Shown here piece after piece: positions 37,160 through 45,673 of a stretch of 46,864 nt of DNA (within the stretch, counting starts at the first letter, position 1; every line of letters begins with the position of its first letter). The stretch is from Planktomarina sp. (GTDB taxonomy: Bacteria; Pseudomonadota; Alphaproteobacteria; Rhodobacterales; Rhodobacteraceae): the NCBI GenBank assembly GCA_020630595.1, contig JAHDBC010000020.1:1-46864 (forward strand), in the 5' to 3' direction. Below the pieces are notes generated by a model, which did no database searches, was not told the origin of the DNA, and saw only the letters and a program-made list of their open reading frames with translations. The translations under genes and the position numbers were made by a program.

Positions 37160-38251
37160 ATGCTTAAGAAAACACTCGGTGCTTTGGCACTGACATCTGC
37201 CTTGGTTGCGACACAGTCCTTTGCAGAAGGCCATCAGATCGATCTGTCTGGCAAAACCGTTGAATGGATCATCCCATTCTCTGAAACCGGTGGATCGGCG
37301 AAATGGGCCAATTTCTATGCGCCGCTTTTGTCCGAAGCATTGCCCGGCAATCCAACCGTGGTTGTGACATTCAACCCCGGCGCAGGATCGACCAAAGGCG
37401 CGAATGCATTCCAGGAAATGTCTTATGAAGATGGCACCACGATTTTTGGGTCATCCGGGTCCACACAGTTCCCATATTTGCTGAACGACCCCCGCGTGCG
37501 TTACGAATACGGTGACTGGAATGTTGTTCTGGCGTCCGGCACAGGCGGCGTGGCGTATTTGCCAACTGACCTGCATGCGCAACTGGGTGACGGTGGGGAT
37601 GCATCCGGCATTGCTGGCGAAGACTTCATCTACGGTTCACAGGGTGCGACGCGCCTTGACCTTGTTCCGCTTCTGGCGTGGGAAATGCTGGGGCTGCAGG
37701 TTGAACCTGTTTTCGGGATCGAGGGTCGTGGTGATGGCCGTCTGATGTTTGAACGCGGTGAAGCAAACATTGACTATCAGACATCTTCGTCTTTCCTAAG
37801 TGGCGTCACGCCGCTGGTCGAAGCGGGCACAGCCGCCCCGTGGTTCTCATTCGGGGCGCTGGACGCGGAAGGCAACATTGTTCGGGACCCCACATTCCCT
37901 GACATGCCAACCTTCAAAGAAATCTGCGAAGCCACACCAGCTTGTGCAACCGAAGGTGAACAGTGGGATGCATGGAAGGCGTTTTTCATCGCCGGTTTCC
38001 CTGCGCAGAAAATGGTCTTCCTGCCTGCTGGTGCGCCAGACAACGCAATTGCGACCTTTACCGAAGCCTTCGCTGCCATTCAGGAACGCCCTGACTTTGC
38101 TGAAATCAGCAAAAAACGGTTGGGGGTTTACCCACAGCTGACAGGTGCGGCCGCACAGACTGCGCTTGAAAGCGCGACTGACGTGCCACAGGCCGCGAAA
38201 GACTTCGTGATCAATTGGCTTAGCGACCGTTACGGCGTCGTTCTTCAATAA
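37160..38251 (+). CDS. tctC: TctC-family periplasmic binding protein of the second tricarboxylate transporter
   Basis: A 363-residue solute-binding protein, about 40 residues longer than usual. A Sec signal peptide is clear (MLKKTLGALALTSALV, cleavage after QSFA). The mature protein has VEWIIPFSETGGSAKWANFY in place of the common GGATD loop, an indication of a different ligand geometry, and FNPGAGSTKGANAFQ. The insert around CEATPACATEGEQWDAW has two cysteines that could form a disulfide in the periplasm. Start 37160 follows GGGAGGAAA; the longer frame runs back through the promoter. It is first in an operon with the fused permease. Confidence 0.88.
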   Translation: MLKKTLGALALTSALVATQSFAEGHQIDLSGKTVEWIIPFSETGGSAKWANFYAPLLSEALPGNPTVVVTFNPGAGSTKGANAFQEMSYEDGTTIFGSSGSTQFPYLLNDPRVRYEYGDWNVVLASGTGGVAYLPTDLHAQLGDGGDASGIAGEDFIYGSQGATRLDLVPLLAWEMLGLQVEPVFGIEGRGDGRLMFERGEANIDYQTSSSFLSGVTPLVEAGTAAPWFSFGALDAEGNIVRDPTFPDMPTFKEICEATPACATEGEQWDAWKAFFIAGFPAQKMVFLPAGAPDNAIATFTEAFAAIQERPDFAEISKKRLGVYPQLTGAAAQTALESATDVPQAAKDFVINWLSDRYGVVLQ

Positions 38252-38259
38252 CAAAACAA

Positions 38260-38307
38260 AAACCCCATCCGTGAATGACCACGGGTGGGGTTTCTTCTTT
38301 ATTTTCT
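38260..38307 (+). terminator. Strong terminator-like hairpin between tctC and tctAB
   Basis: A 14-bp stem (one G-T pair), left arm 38260-38273 and right arm 38280-38293 around AATGAC, then a T-rich run TTCTTCTTTATTTT. It sits 9 bases after the tctC stop and 20-odd bases before the permease start. It should end most transcripts after the binding protein and let a minority continue into the permease and enzymes. Confidence 0.8.
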
Positions 38308-38328
38308 GAACAGATTGGGGGCCCGGTG

Positions 38329-40356
38329 ATGGAGCTCTTTGCGACCGCAATGCCTGCGTTGAATGACGCATTTGCAATGATCCTGCAGCCACACGTGATC
38401 GGATTTTTGATCCTTGGCGTCGTGATGGGGCTGTGTATCGGGGTGTTCCCGGGATTGGGTGGCATCGCCGGTCTGTCCCTGTTGTTGCCATTCATGTTCG
38501 GCATGGAACCTGTAACCGGGCTGGCCCTTATGATCGGGATGGTCGCCGTTGTTCCAACATCTGATACGTTCGCGTCGGTTCTCATGGGGATACCGGGATC
38601 GTCAGCATCACAGGCAACCGTTCTGGATGGTTTCCCAATGGCGAAAAAGGGGCTGGCGGCACGCGCGCTGTCGGCGGCTTTCGCGTCTTCCTTATTCGGG
38701 GGGCTGGTCGGGGCGGCATTCCTGACGGTCTTCATCTTGGCAGCAAGGCCCATCGTATTGCTGTTTCAGACACCCGAACTGTTGATGATCACCATCTTTG
38801 GCCTGTCCATGGTGGGCATTCTGGCAGGCCGTATCGCGCTGAAGGGATTGGTTGCTGCCTGTCTTGGAATTTTGGTTGGCACAATCGGCGAAGGCGCAAG
38901 TTCCGGTGCGTTGCGCATGTCGACCTATGACATGCCGTATCTGGTTGATGGATTGAAACTGGTTATCGTCGGACTTGGCATTTTTGCCATCCCGGAAATC
39001 GTTGCACTGTTGCGCCGTGACAAAGCCATTTCAGACCGCGCACCCTTGGGTGGCGGGTGGCTGACCGGGGTAAAAGATTGGTGGGCCAACAAATGGCTGT
39101 CTGTGCGGTGTTCGCTGATCGGCGTGGTTGTGGGCGTCATTCCCGGGCTGGGCGGGTCTGTCGTGGACTGGATCGCCTATGGGCACACGGTTCAAACCGC
39201 AAAGGACAAATCGAAATTCGGATCCGGCGATGTGCGCGGTGTGATTGGGCCGGAAAGTTCCAACAACGCCAAAGAGGGCGGCGGACTTGTTCCCACTTTG
39301 CTGTTCGGCATCCCTGGATCCGGATCCATGGCGATCTTTATTTCGGCGGTCGCGCTTTTGGGCACGGGGTCGATCGAAGTTGGCCCGTCGATGCTGAAAA
39401 ACAATCTTGATTTTACCTATGCCATCGTCTGGCTTTTGGCCCTTGCGAATGTGGTTGGGACCATCATCTGCATCGCCGCATCGGGCGGCATCGCAAAGCT
39501 GACCGAAATCCGGTTCGCGTTGTTGGCCCCGTTCCTGTTTATGATCATCGCATTTGCTGCGTTCCAATCGCGGCAGGAAATCTGGGATCTGGTGGCCCTG
39601 TTTGGCATTGGATTGCTGGGCATTATGATGCGCCGGTTTGATTGGTCGCGCCCCGCCTTCCTGATCGGGTTTGTGTTGTCGGCACCGGCAGAACGCTACA
39701 CCAATCAGGCGTATCAGATCGCAGCGTCCCGGTTCCGCCGCGGGTTTGAAGAAGGCATCGACTATATCTTCAGCCCCATCGTGATCGTGCTGATCATCAT
39801 CACGCTGTTGTCGGTGGTGATCGGCCTGCGTCAGGCCAAAAACATTCAGGCCGAAGGCGATGTGGCCGCTGGCAGCAAACGCGCACCGCTGATCTTCCTG
39901 CTTGCGGTTTCAGGCTACATTGCCTTCACCTATTGGAACGCGGCGATTATCCCGGACTTTGCCCGAATGGACCGCGTGTTTCCGGTTTTTGTTGCCACGC
40001 TGGGTTTGATCGGTTGCGCGCTCTTGTTGGTTCAGATGATCCGTGCAAACGAAACCAATGCAATTTTTGCAGACCGCGAAAGCGTCAGCGAAGATGAAAA
40101 TGTTCACGGATTGTGGGCGACGCTTGCGTGGTTTGCCGGGTTGTTGATCCTGTCGGCGCTGGTTGGGTTCATTCTGGCGCTTGCCGTATTTCTGTTGCTG
40201 TTCATCCGAATCCGGGCTGGCAAGGGATGGGGATTTGCAGCCCTTTATACAGCCGCGGGCATCGCATTTATCTGCGCGATGGCGTGGACATTGAACCGCG
40301 ACTTCCCACCAGGGTTGTTGCAGTCTGTTGTTGAACTGCCGTGGCCGTTGACATGA
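38329..40356 (+). CDS. tctAB: Fused TctA-TctB tripartite tricarboxylate permease
   Basis: A 675-residue membrane protein. Residues 1 to about 500 are TctA (GVFPGLGGIAGLSLLLPFMFG, SASQATVLDGFPMAKKG, IGVVVGVIPGLGGSVVDWIAYGH, GIPGSGSMAIFISAVALLG). After a soluble linker (RQAKNIQAEGDVAAGSKRAP) residues about 525-675 have four helices with the layout of TctB. No separate tctB is present, so the fusion replaces it. The ATG at 38329 has GGGGG upstream; the longer frame would overlap the terminator hairpin. It overlaps the PrpF-like gene by 4 bp, tying uptake to isomerisation. Confidence 0.88.
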   Translation: MELFATAMPALNDAFAMILQPHVIGFLILGVVMGLCIGVFPGLGGIAGLSLLLPFMFGMEPVTGLALMIGMVAVVPTSDTFASVLMGIPGSSASQATVLDGFPMAKKGLAARALSAAFASSLFGGLVGAAFLTVFILAARPIVLLFQTPELLMITIFGLSMVGILAGRIALKGLVAACLGILVGTIGEGASSGALRMSTYDMPYLVDGLKLVIVGLGIFAIPEIVALLRRDKAISDRAPLGGGWLTGVKDWWANKWLSVRCSLIGVVVGVIPGLGGSVVDWIAYGHTVQTAKDKSKFGSGDVRGVIGPESSNNAKEGGGLVPTLLFGIPGSGSMAIFISAVALLGTGSIEVGPSMLKNNLDFTYAIVWLLALANVVGTIICIAASGGIAKLTEIRFALLAPFLFMIIAFAAFQSRQEIWDLVALFGIGLLGIMMRRFDWSRPAFLIGFVLSAPAERYTNQAYQIAASRFRRGFEEGIDYIFSPIVIVLIIITLLSVVIGLRQAKNIQAEGDVAAGSKRAPLIFLLAVSGYIAFTYWNAAIIPDFARMDRVFPVFVATLGLIGCALLLVQMIRANETNAIFADRESVSEDENVHGLWATLAWFAGLLILSALVGFILALAVFLLLFIRIRAGKGWGFAALYTAAGIAFICAMAWTLNRDFPPGLLQSVVELPWPLT

Positions 40357-41441
40357 CGCAGACAGCCATTCCATTCCTGTTCATGCGGGGCGGCACATCG
40401 CGCGGGCCCTATCTGAAACGATCAGATTTGCCCGAAGATCGCGATGAATTGGCCCGCGTTCTTGTTGCCATGGTTGGTTCCGGTCATCCATTGAACATCG
40501 ACGGCATCGGCGGCGGCAACGCTGTTACAACCAAAGTTGCGATGCTGTCGCAGTCGGCCGATGAATGGGGGGATGTCGATTATTTCTTTGCACAGGTCAG
40601 TGTCGAAGATGGGCAGGTGGATTTCAAACCAACCTGCGGCAATATCCTGACCGGGGTTGGCCCTGCGGCGATCGAAATGGGATTGGTTGCCCCCCAGAAC
40701 GGGGAAACAAGGGTCAACATTCGCGCCGTGAACACCGGCGCGCGCGTGACCGCAACCGTTCAAACCCCCAACGGGGCCGTGGCCTATGCGGGGGATGCAT
40801 CCATCGACGGTGTCCCCGGCACAGCGGCGCCGATTTCCTTGCAATTCATGGATACAATCGGCGGGGCCACCGGGGCATTTTTACCGACCGGGAATCTTGT
40901 CGACACGTTCAACGGGATCAGCGTCACCTGTATGGATGTGGCGATGCCAATGGTCATCGCCCGTGCGGACAGTTTCGGTCTTTCGGGCTATGAAACGGTC
41001 GAAGACCTGAACGACAATGCAGATTTTTTCGCAACCATGGAAGCCGTTCGCATTTCTGCAGGCGAAGCGATGGGCATCAAGGATGTTGCAAAGTCCGTGA
41101 CGCCAAAATTCGGCTTGCTTGCCCCTGCACGGGACGGGGGTACCATTGCAGCGCGCTATTTTATGCCTTGGAAAGCGCATCCTACGATGGCTGTGACAGG
41201 GGCGCAGTGCCTTGCGTCTTGTGTGCTAACCCCCGGTACGGTGGCAGATGGTCTGGCTGCCCGGTCCAACAATCGGCCGGCAACCGTGACCTTGGAACAC
41301 GCAAGTGGCCAGATTGATGTGTTGGTGGATTATGAACTGACACCAGATGGCATTGATCTTCGGTCAGCCGGGTTGGTGCGCACCGCGCGACTTTTGGCCC
41401 GGGGTGAAGTCATGGTGCCGAAAACGGTCTGGTCCCGATGA
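40353..41441 (+). CDS. PrpF-family isomerase/tautomerase
   Basis: A 362-residue protein of the PrpF family (two diaminopimelate-epimerase-like halves). Members isomerise aconitate-type double bonds: 2-methyl-trans-aconitate in PrpF, 4-oxalomesaconate in GalD/LigU. Conserved parts are FLFMRGGTSRGPYLKRSDLP at the start, IDGIGGGNAVTTKVAML, FKPTCGNILTGVGPAAIEMGLV with the catalytic cysteine, and the basic KSVTPKFGLLAP. The ATG overlaps the permease stop by 4 bp; a GTG four codons earlier is the alternative. With a tricarboxylate transporter upstream it probably converts a trans-aconitate or related unsaturated tri-acid. No 2-methylcitrate genes are nearby. Confidence 0.85.
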   Translation: MTQTAIPFLFMRGGTSRGPYLKRSDLPEDRDELARVLVAMVGSGHPLNIDGIGGGNAVTTKVAMLSQSADEWGDVDYFFAQVSVEDGQVDFKPTCGNILTGVGPAAIEMGLVAPQNGETRVNIRAVNTGARVTATVQTPNGAVAYAGDASIDGVPGTAAPISLQFMDTIGGATGAFLPTGNLVDTFNGISVTCMDVAMPMVIARADSFGLSGYETVEDLNDNADFFATMEAVRISAGEAMGIKDVAKSVTPKFGLLAPARDGGTIAARYFMPWKAHPTMAVTGAQCLASCVLTPGTVADGLAARSNNRPATVTLEHASGQIDVLVDYELTPDGIDLRSAGLVRTARLLARGEVMVPKTVWSR

Positions 41442-42406
41442 AGGTTCACATTCTGGATGATTGGTTTGACACGCTGCATCGTCTGCCGTGTTTTGACAAA
41501 TTGTCAGACCACGATGTGACGGTCTGGACCGACCATGAACCCGATCCCGCAAAGCTGGCCGAACGGTTGCACCCTGCGGACGCGATCGTTCTGTTTCGCG
41601 AACGCACCGCGATCACCGCAGAGCTGTTGAACCGTCTGCCAAATTTGAAACTGATCAGCCAACGCAGCGTGTACCCACACGTCGATGTTGACGCCTGTAC
41701 GGCGAACGGCGTGCTTTTGTGTTCAAACATGCACAGCGATACACCGTCCTACGCTGCCGCCGAACTGACACTGGCCCTGATGCTGGCAAGTTTTCGGCAA
41801 ATCCCGCAACAGGCCCACAGTCTGCGCTGCGGGCGTTGGCAAATGGGTGTGGGTCGCACGCTTCGGGGGCGCATGCTGGGGCTGTATGGTTATGGTAGAA
41901 TTGCGCGCGCGGTCGCACATTCAGCGCGCGCGCTGGGAATGAACATTCAGTGGTGGGGGTCAGACGACGGACGGGCCCGTGCCATGCGGGATGGGGAAAC
42001 AGTTGCGCCGGATCGTCACGCGTTTTTCGCCAGTTCTGATATCGTCAGCCTGCATGTCAGGCTAAAGCCCAGCACCCGAGGCATCATAAACGCCGCTGAT
42101 CTGGCGGCGATGGCCCCGCGCAGCCTGTTGGTCAATACATCACGGTCCGGTCTGATAGACCCCGGCGCGCTGGAAACGGAAATCGCCAAAAACCGCATTT
42201 ACGCTGCCGTTGACGTGTTCGACACAGAACCCTTGCGGGATCAGGATCATCCCCTGCTCACCCATCCCAACGTGCTGGCGACCCCCCATATCGGATATGT
42301 CACCGAAGATGAATTTGATCTGCAATTCAGTGACATCTTTGATCAGATCAACGCCTTCGCACAGGGTGCGCCAATCCATATGATCAATCCGGTGGCGTTC
42401 GGTTGA
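41438..42406 (+). CDS. D-2-hydroxyacid dehydrogenase, NAD-dependent
   Basis: A 322-residue D-isomer-specific 2-hydroxyacid dehydrogenase. The NAD-binding motif is LGLYGYGRIARAVAHSARALG near residue 148. The catalytic arginine lies in LVNTSRSGLID, the glutamate in DVFDTEPL and the histidine in TPHIGY near residue 285. The N-terminal half (VHILDDWFDTLHRLPCF) is shared with phosphoglycerate dehydrogenase-like members. It overlaps the PrpF-like gene by 4 bp, so the two act together. The product could be a keto or hydroxy form of the imported acid. It converges on abrB with a 23-bp overlap. Confidence 0.9.
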   Translation: MKVHILDDWFDTLHRLPCFDKLSDHDVTVWTDHEPDPAKLAERLHPADAIVLFRERTAITAELLNRLPNLKLISQRSVYPHVDVDACTANGVLLCSNMHSDTPSYAAAELTLALMLASFRQIPQQAHSLRCGRWQMGVGRTLRGRMLGLYGYGRIARAVAHSARALGMNIQWWGSDDGRARAMRDGETVAPDRHAFFASSDIVSLHVRLKPSTRGIINAADLAAMAPRSLLVNTSRSGLIDPGALETEIAKNRIYAAVDVFDTEPLRDQDHPLLTHPNVLATPHIGYVTEDEFDLQFSDIFDQINAFAQGAPIHMINPVAFG

Positions 42407-43412
42407 ACACTTGCGCGGCAATCGGCGCGCCAACAATCACAGTGACGATGCGCAACACATGGTGCGCGATCACAAAGGCCACATCGGCCCCGGCAATCAG
42501 CGCAAGAACCGTCATTTCAGCCTGCCCGCCCGGGGCAAACGCCAGAAGGGCCTCCATCGGTGGGGCCAAGGAAAACAGGTGAATGGCTTCAACAAACAGC
42601 GCAGACAAAATCAGAAGGATCACGCAAAACCCCAATGCCGCAGCTACATCGCGCCTTACTTCATGGCCAGTTACCCCGGAATATTTTGTGCCGACGGTCA
42701 TGCCGATGAAGAATTGCGCGGCCCATATCGCCTCTGCCGGGGGGCGATGTTGCAAAATTCCGGTCAGTGACAGGATGCCGGCAAGGATCATCGGGCCAAG
42801 GATGGACGCGCCAAACAGCCCCACACGTTTTGCGATTTGCCACCCCGCCAGCCCTGCAAACACCATCAGCCCCAGTTGCGAAAGCGGCAATGTCGCCGCA
42901 GGAACGCCCGGCGGATTGTCCAGATTCACATCCCAATAGCCCTTCAGAATGAACGGCAGCGCGACCACGATAACCATGACCCGCGTCGCGTGGATCAGGG
43001 ACAACGCGCGGACATCACCGCCCGCTTCTTCCCCGAAAATCAGCATGTCCTGCAGCCCGCCGGGCATCGCGGAATAATAGCTTGTGGTGAAATCAAACCC
43101 CCAAAGCCGCTGAAAATAGGGCACGCCAATTAACCCGATCAAAACGACCATGACCGGAACCAGCAACAAAGTGGTCCACATGCCCGCCATGCTGATCACA
43201 AGCGCAGTCGTGAATGTTGCACCAACCGCCACCCCCAAGATTGATCGCATGGCGTTGTTCACCAGCGACACGCCCCGCATGCTGACCCCGCAAAGGGCTG
43301 CAATTAGACAGGCTGTGATCGGACCCAACAACCAAGGCAACGGCAGAGCCAACATGTGAAAGACCGCAACGCCACACGCAGCGATCACGTGTGTCACCAG
43401 AATACGCATCAT
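42384..43412 (-). CDS. AbrB-family membrane protein (putative transporter)
   Basis: A 342-residue integral membrane protein with about 10 helices in two repeated halves. The opening ALPLPWLLGPITACLIAAL and the internal MPGGLQDMLIFGEEAGGDVRALSLIHATRVMVIV are hallmarks of the AbrB family (PF05145), once linked to ammonia monooxygenase. Despite the family name it is not the DNA-binding AbrB. The ATG overlaps the GntR stop by 4 bp, so it is the second gene of a gntR-abrB operon. Such proteins often occur near tripartite tricarboxylate transporters; function unknown, perhaps exporting or importing an organic acid. Confidence 0.82.
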   Translation of the reverse strand: MMRILVTHVIAACGVAVFHMLALPLPWLLGPITACLIAALCGVSMRGVSLVNNAMRSILGVAVGATFTTALVISMAGMWTTLLLVPVMVVLIGLIGVPYFQRLWGFDFTTSYYSAMPGGLQDMLIFGEEAGGDVRALSLIHATRVMVIVVALPFILKGYWDVNLDNPPGVPAATLPLSQLGLMVFAGLAGWQIAKRVGLFGASILGPMILAGILSLTGILQHRPPAEAIWAAQFFIGMTVGTKYSGVTGHEVRRDVAAALGFCVILLILSALFVEAIHLFSLAPPMEALLAFAPGGQAEMTVLALIAGADVAFVIAHHVLRIVTVIVGAPIAAQVFNRTPPD

Positions 43413-44056
43413 GACCGCATTACCTGCAAACGGTAGCGCAGGGATGTTTGCAGGTGCGCTTCGGCGGCGGCACCGGCGGCTTCCACATCGCCAGTTTCAA
43501 TCGCATCGACAATCGCATGATGCTGCCGAACAACGGTCGCGATGCGATCCGCATCCACAAGCGTCGTTGGCCCTAGCAGCAATAGCGCGTTGTTCATGGC
43601 CCGCGCGGCGTCCATCAAGAACCGATTGCGCGCCGCCAGATAGATCGTCCTGTGAAACGTCTGGTTTATCGCTGCAGCCTTTGGTCCACCGTCAGACTGA
43701 TGTGCCATGTTATCATTCAGTGCCGCCATTTCATCCACTTCGGCTGCACTGGCGTGTTTGGCCGCCATTTCGGCGGCGGTGCGTTCCAACACAAGACGCA
43801 TTTCATACAATTCGACAACTTCGGTTTGTCCCAAAGTGCGAATGACGGCCCCCACACGGGGACGATGTTCGATAATGTTTTCTGCTTCCAACCGCCGCAA
43901 CGCTTCGCGGACTGGCGTGCGGGACAGGTCTAACCGGTCGGCGATTTCAACTTCGCGCAGACGATCGCCCGGGCGGTAGATCCCATTTCGGATGGCCTGC
44001 ATGACCGTTTCGAAAGCACGACCACCCGACGACAAGTCATTCGTATCTTTCGGCAA
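43409..44056 (-). CDS. GntR-family (FadR/FCD) transcriptional regulator
   Basis: A 215-residue regulator. The winged helix reads GRAFETVMQAIRNGIYRPGDRLREVEIADRLDLSRTPVREALRRLEAENIIE at residues 12-64. An all-helical FCD effector domain follows, with metal-binding candidates in the ELYEMRLVLE helix and histidines in NQTFHRTIY and VRQHHAIVDAI. The start is a TTG codon, preceded in frame by a stop, with AGGGTG upstream. A perfect palindrome lies between it and the divergent tcuA-like gene, so it probably represses both transcripts until its organic-acid effector binds. Confidence 0.88.
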   Translation of the reverse strand: MPKDTNDLSSGGRAFETVMQAIRNGIYRPGDRLREVEIADRLDLSRTPVREALRRLEAENIIEHRPRVGAVIRTLGQTEVVELYEMRLVLERTAAEMAAKHASAAEVDEMAALNDNMAHQSDGGPKAAAINQTFHRTIYLAARNRFLMDAARAMNNALLLLGPTTLVDADRIATVVRQHHAIVDAIETGDVEAAGAAAEAHLQTSLRYRLQVMRS

Positions 44057-44073
44057 TCAGGCACCCTTTCAAA

Positions 44074-44095
44074 ATTGTATCCGTTTGGATACAAT
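44074..44095. promoter_or_regulatory. GntR-type palindromic operator
   Basis: A perfect inverted repeat of 9-bp arms, ATTGTATCC and GGATACAAT, with 4 bases between (GTTT). It lies 24 bases before the tcuA-like start and 18 bases from the gntR start. TTGTAT/ATACAA half-sites are usual for FadR/VanR-type GntR proteins. No second copy was noticed in the window. Confidence 0.75.
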
Positions 44096-44118
44096 GTGCA
44101 TAACAAGGAGAATCGTGA

Positions 44119-45585
44119 ATGTCAAAACAGGTTGTCATCGTCGGGTCGGGGAATGCTGCGTTGTGTGCAGGTCTTGCTGCGTTGGAAAACGGCGCAGAGG
44201 TATTGATGCTGGAAAAGGCGGATCAAGCGCTAGCGGGGGGCAACACGAAATATACCGCCGGCGCCATGCGCTTTGCCTACGACAACGCAGACGATCTTTT
44301 GCCATTGCTGAAAGATCCGCATGATCCAAGGTTGGAAAAGACTGACTTCGGCGGCTACACGCAGACCAAATTTGCCGAAGATCTGTTGATGTTCAACGGC
44401 GGGCGGCCCCTTTCCGCTGAACAGGAAAAACTGATCCAGCAGTCGCTGCCCGCGATGCAATGGCTGGGGGGACATGGTGTCAAATTTGAACCGATCTACA
44501 GCCGCCAAAGTTTTGAAAAAGAGGGGCGTCACGTGTTCTGGGGTGGGCTAACCCTTGCAGCCGAAAACGAAGGCGTGGGCCTGTTCGATATGGAATGCGC
44601 CGCATTCGAACGGATGGGCGGAACGCTGCGGTTCAATGCTGGCGTGACGGGGCTGATTGCAGACGAAAACGGTGTGGTCGGCGTGCGCGTCGGGGACGAA
44701 GAAATTTTCGCCGATGCCGTGATCTTGGCCTGCGGCGGCTTTGAGGCCAGCGAAGATTTGCGCCGTGAATGGATGGGCGAAAACTGGGCAAGCGCCAAGG
44801 TGCGCGGCACGCCGATGAACACTGGTGATGGTTTCACGATGGCACAGGCATTGGGGGCGCAAACCTATGGACTGATGGATGGGTGCCACGCAACGCCCAT
44901 GGATCTACACATGGCAGATTTCGGTGGGCTGCATTTGCCCGCCTCAGAACGCAAGAATTATCGCAAGATCTGCTATTTCTTGGGTGTGATGATCAATGCA
45001 AACGGGGACCGGTTCGTCGATGAAGGAAAGAATTTCCGGAATTATACATACGCGCAGTTTGGCAAAGCGGTTCTTGATCAACCCGGTCACTTTGCCTGGC
45101 AAATCTTCGATGCAAAAGTTGATGATCTTTTGTATGCAGAATACCGATTTCATGACGCCCATTTCGTGGAAGCGGCCACATTGGACGAATTGATCACAAA
45201 ATTGGATGGCGTTGATCCCCATGGGGCGCAGCGCACGTTGTCTGAATTCAACACTGCCGTTGATACAGATACGCCCTTTGACCCCACCACACTGGATGGA
45301 AAATCAACCAGCGGGTTGCCCTTGCCAAAGTCAAACTGGGCCCAACGATTGGACACCCCACCGTTCAAGGCATACCCAGTCACAGGTGGGATCACATTCA
45401 CCTATGCCGGGCTAAAGATTGATGACCGTGGTCGTGTGCTGACGGCCGAACACCAGCCGATCAAGGGCCTGTATGCCGCTGGCGAAATGGTGGGGGGTGT
45501 CTTTTTTGAAGGCTATCCCGGGGGGTCCGGCCTGACGTCTGGCGCCGTGTTCGGGCGCACCGCGGGAAGCAACGCTGCAGCGTGA
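44119..45585 (+). CDS. tcuA: FAD-dependent tricarballylate dehydrogenase-like flavoprotein (TcuA family)
   Basis: A 488-residue flavoprotein of the fumarate reductase/succinate dehydrogenase flavoprotein family. The FAD motif is VVIVGSGNAALCAGLAALENGAEVLMLEKAD at residues 4-34, then GGNTKYTAGAMRFAY, VILACGGFEASEDLRREWMG, and the C-terminal IKGLYAAGEMVGGVFFEGYPGGSGLTSGAVFGR. TcuA in Salmonella oxidises tricarballylate to cis-aconitate; GGNTK is the equivalent region. TcuB, the electron acceptor, and TcuC are not here. RBS AAGGAG. The neighbourhood of tricarboxylate uptake and PrpF-like isomerase agrees with such a role, but other unsaturated or saturated tri-acids are possible. Confidence 0.75.
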   Translation: MSKQVVIVGSGNAALCAGLAALENGAEVLMLEKADQALAGGNTKYTAGAMRFAYDNADDLLPLLKDPHDPRLEKTDFGGYTQTKFAEDLLMFNGGRPLSAEQEKLIQQSLPAMQWLGGHGVKFEPIYSRQSFEKEGRHVFWGGLTLAAENEGVGLFDMECAAFERMGGTLRFNAGVTGLIADENGVVGVRVGDEEIFADAVILACGGFEASEDLRREWMGENWASAKVRGTPMNTGDGFTMAQALGAQTYGLMDGCHATPMDLHMADFGGLHLPASERKNYRKICYFLGVMINANGDRFVDEGKNFRNYTYAQFGKAVLDQPGHFAWQIFDAKVDDLLYAEYRFHDAHFVEAATLDELITKLDGVDPHGAQRTLSEFNTAVDTDTPFDPTTLDGKSTSGLPLPKSNWAQRLDTPPFKAYPVTGGITFTYAGLKIDDRGRVLTAEHQPIKGLYAAGEMVGGVFFEGYPGGSGLTSGAVFGRTAGSNAAA

Positions 45586-45673
45586 AACGCCAATCATCTT
45601 CCGCCGCATCCGAATTCCATTGCCATGGGTCAGATCCCGTGCATGATCGGGAAAACTGATCCTGTGGCCGGAA

